Shown piece by piece: positions 61,371 through 64,000 of a stretch of DNA of 64,000 nucleotides. This DNA is from Pseudorasbora parva (taxonomy: Eukaryota > Chordata > Actinopteri > Cypriniformes > Gobionidae). The stretch is taken from assembly GCF_024679245.1 (NCBI RefSeq), contig NC_090174.1, positions 21,874,524 to 21,938,523 on the forward strand, in the 5' to 3' direction. Below the pieces are notes generated by a model. The model ran no database searches. It worked only from the letters and a program-made list of their open reading frames with translations, and was not told the DNA's origin. Numbering within the stretch: the stretch's first letter is position 1; every line of letters starts with the position of its first letter. Both the position numbers and the translations under genes were made by a program.

Positions 61371-62261
61371 GGGCCTGTACCATGAAGCTGGTTTAGCTAG
61401 CTAGCCAGATTTGTTTAGGCTTAGTTTGTGCCAATCCTGGGTTTTAGGTACCATTAAAGTCGTTTGGCTTTTAGCTGTGTTCATCACCATAGTAACTTAC
61501 CCTCCACGGCTAACCTGCTCCAGGGCAGGTTATGTTCTGGATTAGAGATCTCAAACTGAAATTGGGCCAATCAGGTGTGAGTAAAGTGACACACCTCTGA
61601 TGCAATAAAGTCACTCCCCCTGTTTCTGCTCCAAATTAAAGGTCAAGCGTCTGACATTTAACAATGCTTATTTATAAAAAATAATAATTTTGAACGATTT
61701 AGATATAATTTATGTAATATACCCTTCATCAATTACACATTTATCATTTTAGTTAATCAATCATTAATAGGCACTTTGTTAAAATTAATATAAATAGCCC
61801 ACATAGTCATATAAATAAGCTTTAAAATCAATAAATAAAACTATTTAAAAAAAAGAAGCTTACTGAGCTTAAATGAAATATAATCAAATCAAATGAACTA
61901 ACTTCATAACTTTTACTTGCATTGACGTATACTATTTTTTCTTTAAGTTGTCCTTTTTCATAGACAGCTTTTCTTCTTTCTGTGATTTTTTTTAATTTTT
62001 TTATTTTAATTCGTAATATTTTTCAATCATGTAATATTCTGCAGAAGAGAGAAATTAATCTCACTGCTTGTCTTGCGAGAAGTTCATCTCAGTTCCACAG
62101 CGTGTGATTGGCTGTCCACTGCTGATGTCACTGTTAACTCCTGAACTCAGGATCAAAGCCTGAGTTGACAGAGAAAGCTGATGATCAATGGTTTGGTTTT
62201 GTCAACTCAGAACTAATCCTGTAACCCTGAGTTTGTTAAACTACCTTCATGGTACAGGCCC
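61371..62261. mobile_element. TIR element with CAG 3-bp duplication (PIF/Harbinger-like)
   Basis: Ends GGGCCTGTACCATGAAG and CTTCATGGTACAGGCCC are near-perfect inverses. CAG lies immediately outside both ends. It is 891 bp with no transposase. Confidence 0.75.
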
Positions 62262-62391
62262 CAGGTGTTGTCAGTCCTGGATCCTGATATGTGTGTGTGA
62301 AGGAAGAATTGTCCATGACCTCTCCAACAAAGGAAATGGAACATCTAGAAGAAAACCGAGCACAATTGGAATTCTCAACTCTGGAGACAAT

Positions 62392-63218
62392 GGCCCTCAT
62401 TTATCAAAAGTGCGTACACCAAATTTCCAGCGTACACCCAAACCCACGGTGACTTTGAGATTTATCAATATAGACGTTGGCGTACGGCACGCTCAAATCC
62501 TACGCCAGCTCAGGAAGTGGTGTACGCACGTTTGAGTTAGTGTGAAAAACAATTCCTAACACCACAAAACGCACTGACAAATATACGCTATTTCATGACC
62601 CACTGTAATAGACAACAACAGCATAGTAATTATAAACTTTAGTGTTTATTTTTGTGCAACATGGACTTCAATGTTTAATTTGTGACAAGCTTTTGATTTG
62701 ATACCAAGCATTTGATTTGTAGGCATGTATTCCTCCAGTTGCGAGCCTGTGCGCTTTACCTGACGGTTCAGGGTCAGGCCCGGCAGCTGTGCACGGACTG
62801 GGACTGAAAATAATTCAGACTGACAAAATAATAAAAATGACATTCTTCTTCATTTAAATAATAATAATAATAAAATAAATAATAACGACATTCTTCTTCT
62901 AAATAACAATAAGCGTTGTTAATAATAAAAATCATAATAATAAAAATAATCGTACAAATTGTCATGCAATTATTAATGTGAATGAATGGTAGGCTACTCC
63001 ACATCACATCTTCATATCGTACACCCCAATACATGTGCTGTGATACGAAATTAAATGCTAATTGTTTCAAAACATGTGCTGTAAAATAATGCATTGTGAT
63101 AATTTCTCATCCAAACAGCTATTTAATTTAATTTAATTTCGCTTTTTCCACTTCCCTGGTGATGTTCTTGATGCCAACATATACACCCGTTTCTATGCAA
63201 GATTGATAAATGAGGGCC
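62392..63218. mobile_element. TIR element with AAT 3-bp duplication, GGCCCTCATTTATCA ends
   Basis: GGCCCTCATTTATCA and TGATAAATGAGGGCC are inverted ends, with AAT on each outside edge. Subterminal GTGCGTACACCAAATTTCC is shared with a known dispersed fish repeat from memory. The interior has AT-rich low-complexity DNA. Confidence 0.75.
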
Positions 63219-63411
63219 AATAAAACCATCCATCATTATCGTCGTCATCATCATATGATTCTCCTTCCCTCTTCTTTTGTGCACATATCTGGTTTTGGTT
63301 CTGACTCCATTTAATGGGAATGGAACAGGTCACAATGTCAGGTTAAAAACAGTATTGCTGTTTTAAGGTTAAATTTCTTTTGCTGAGAGACATGTTACAT
63401 ACAGTGCCTTG

Positions 63412-64000
63412 CAAAAGTATTCGGCCCCCTTGAACTTTGCAACCTTTTGCCACATTTCAGTCTTCAAACATAATGATATGAAACTGTAAATTTTTGTGAA
63501 GAATCAACAACAAGTGGGACACAATCATGAAGTGGAACGAAATTTATTGGATATTTCAAACTTTTTTAACAAATCAAAAACTGAAAAATTGGGCGTGCAA
63601 AATTGTTCGGCCCCATAAGTTAATACTTTGTAGCACCACCTTTTGCTGCGATTACAGCTGTAAGTTGCTTGGAGTATGTCTCTATCAGTTTTGCACATCG
63701 AGAGACTGAAATTTTTGCCCATTCCTCCTTGCAGAACAGCTCGAGCTCAGTGAGGTTGGATGGAGAGCATTTGTGAACAGCAGTTTTTAGTTCTTTCCAC
63801 AGATTCTCGATTGGATTCAGCTCTGGACTTTGACTTGGCCATTCTAACACCTGGATATGTTTATTTTTGAACCATTCCATTGTAGATTTTGCTTTATGTT
63901 TTGGATCATTGTCTTGTTGGATGACAAATCTCTGTCCCAGTCTCAGGTCTTTTGCAGACTCCATCAGGTTTTCTTCCAGAATGGTCCTGTATTTGGCTCC
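63412..64000 (-). mobile_element. Tc1/mariner element, same family as 38096-39704, cut by window edge
   Basis: TA then CAGTGCCTTGCAAAAGTAT starts the left end at 63412. The minus strand encodes a transposase C-terminal half that runs off the window. This copy lacks the TGA after NPIENL seen in the other. Confidence 0.9.
63620..64000 (-). CDS. Tc1-type transposase, C-terminal part (partial)
   Basis: Open from the window edge to 63620: [20 protein letters not shown] (second Asp), [19 protein letters not shown] (Glu) and a normal end AAKGGATKY. The DNA-binding half and first catalytic Asp are outside the window, so activity cannot be judged. Confidence 0.75.
   Translation of the reverse strand, partial: GAKYRTILEENLMESAKDLRLGQRFVIQQDNDPKHKAKSTMEWFKNKHIQVLEWPSQSPELNPIENLWKELKTAVHKCSPSNLTELELFCKEEWAKISVSRCAKLIETYSKQLTAVIAAKGGATKY

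Overview
The window is vertebrate nuclear DNA from a ray-finned fish, most likely a cyprinid (carp/zebrafish family). The reasons are spliced genes with GT..AG introns, a 5S-rRNA-derived SINE of the zebrafish SINE3 type, and a dense mix of Tc1/mariner, hAT-like, TTAA-target, PIF/Harbinger-like, L1-like, BEL/Pao and Ty3/Gypsy elements. No bacterial, viral or organellar gene organisation is present. Species and family names are assigned from memory of the families, not from a search.

Three host loci stand out. (1) The 3' end of a FAM47E-like gene lies on the + strand (exons 1-48, 148-246, 370-447, 1679-1774). (2) A decayed CCDC158-like coiled-coil gene lies on the minus strand (about 12.4-24.6 kb). 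It has in-frame stops, a non-consensus splice donor and no visible 5' half. (3) A nearly complete SCARB2/LIMP-2-like gene lies on the minus strand: exon 1 at 58753-58842 down to exon 11 near 36.5 kb, with ten exons joining in phase without a stop. SCARB2, FAM47E and CCDC158 are also neighbours on human chromosome 4q21, so this is a conserved block, but the order differs because ccdc158 lies between the other two here. A fourth, unidentified spliced coding-like segment is on the + strand at 31.5-32.7 kb.

The rest is mostly transposons, many nested. 3.4-10.9 kb: a broken BEL/Pao retrotransposon (minus) whose integrase is split by a 2.27-kb hAT-type element with a perfect 8-bp target duplication and an internal 784-bp tandem duplication. 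10.9-12.3 kb: a foldback repeat and two MITEs. 13.5-16.4 kb: two Tc1 relics around a hAT-like fragment. 16.6-25.1 kb: three larger repeats, small MITEs and SINE3 among ccdc158 exons. 26.0-33.7 kb: a TTAA-flanked composite region holding a 3'-truncated L1, a 1.1-kb element with a 3-bp target duplication, and the unknown exons. 33.9-44.9 kb: Tc1 copies and a 3.5-kb repeat in and beside scarb2 introns. 47.4-55.9 kb: a TTAA element, a split L1, a Gypsy fragment and a 37-bp minisatellite, all inside scarb2 intron 2. 57.8-64.0 kb: further repeats, the scarb2 start region, a (CT)n tract, two TIR elements with 3-bp target duplications, and a Tc1 cut by the window edge.

Functionally, SCARB2 would be a lysosomal membrane protein and FAM47E a nuclear/cytosolic protein. 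There is no operon-like cooperation; the genes are linked only by position. Most element ORFs are broken, so the window is best read as a small conserved host block inflated by repeated insertion.
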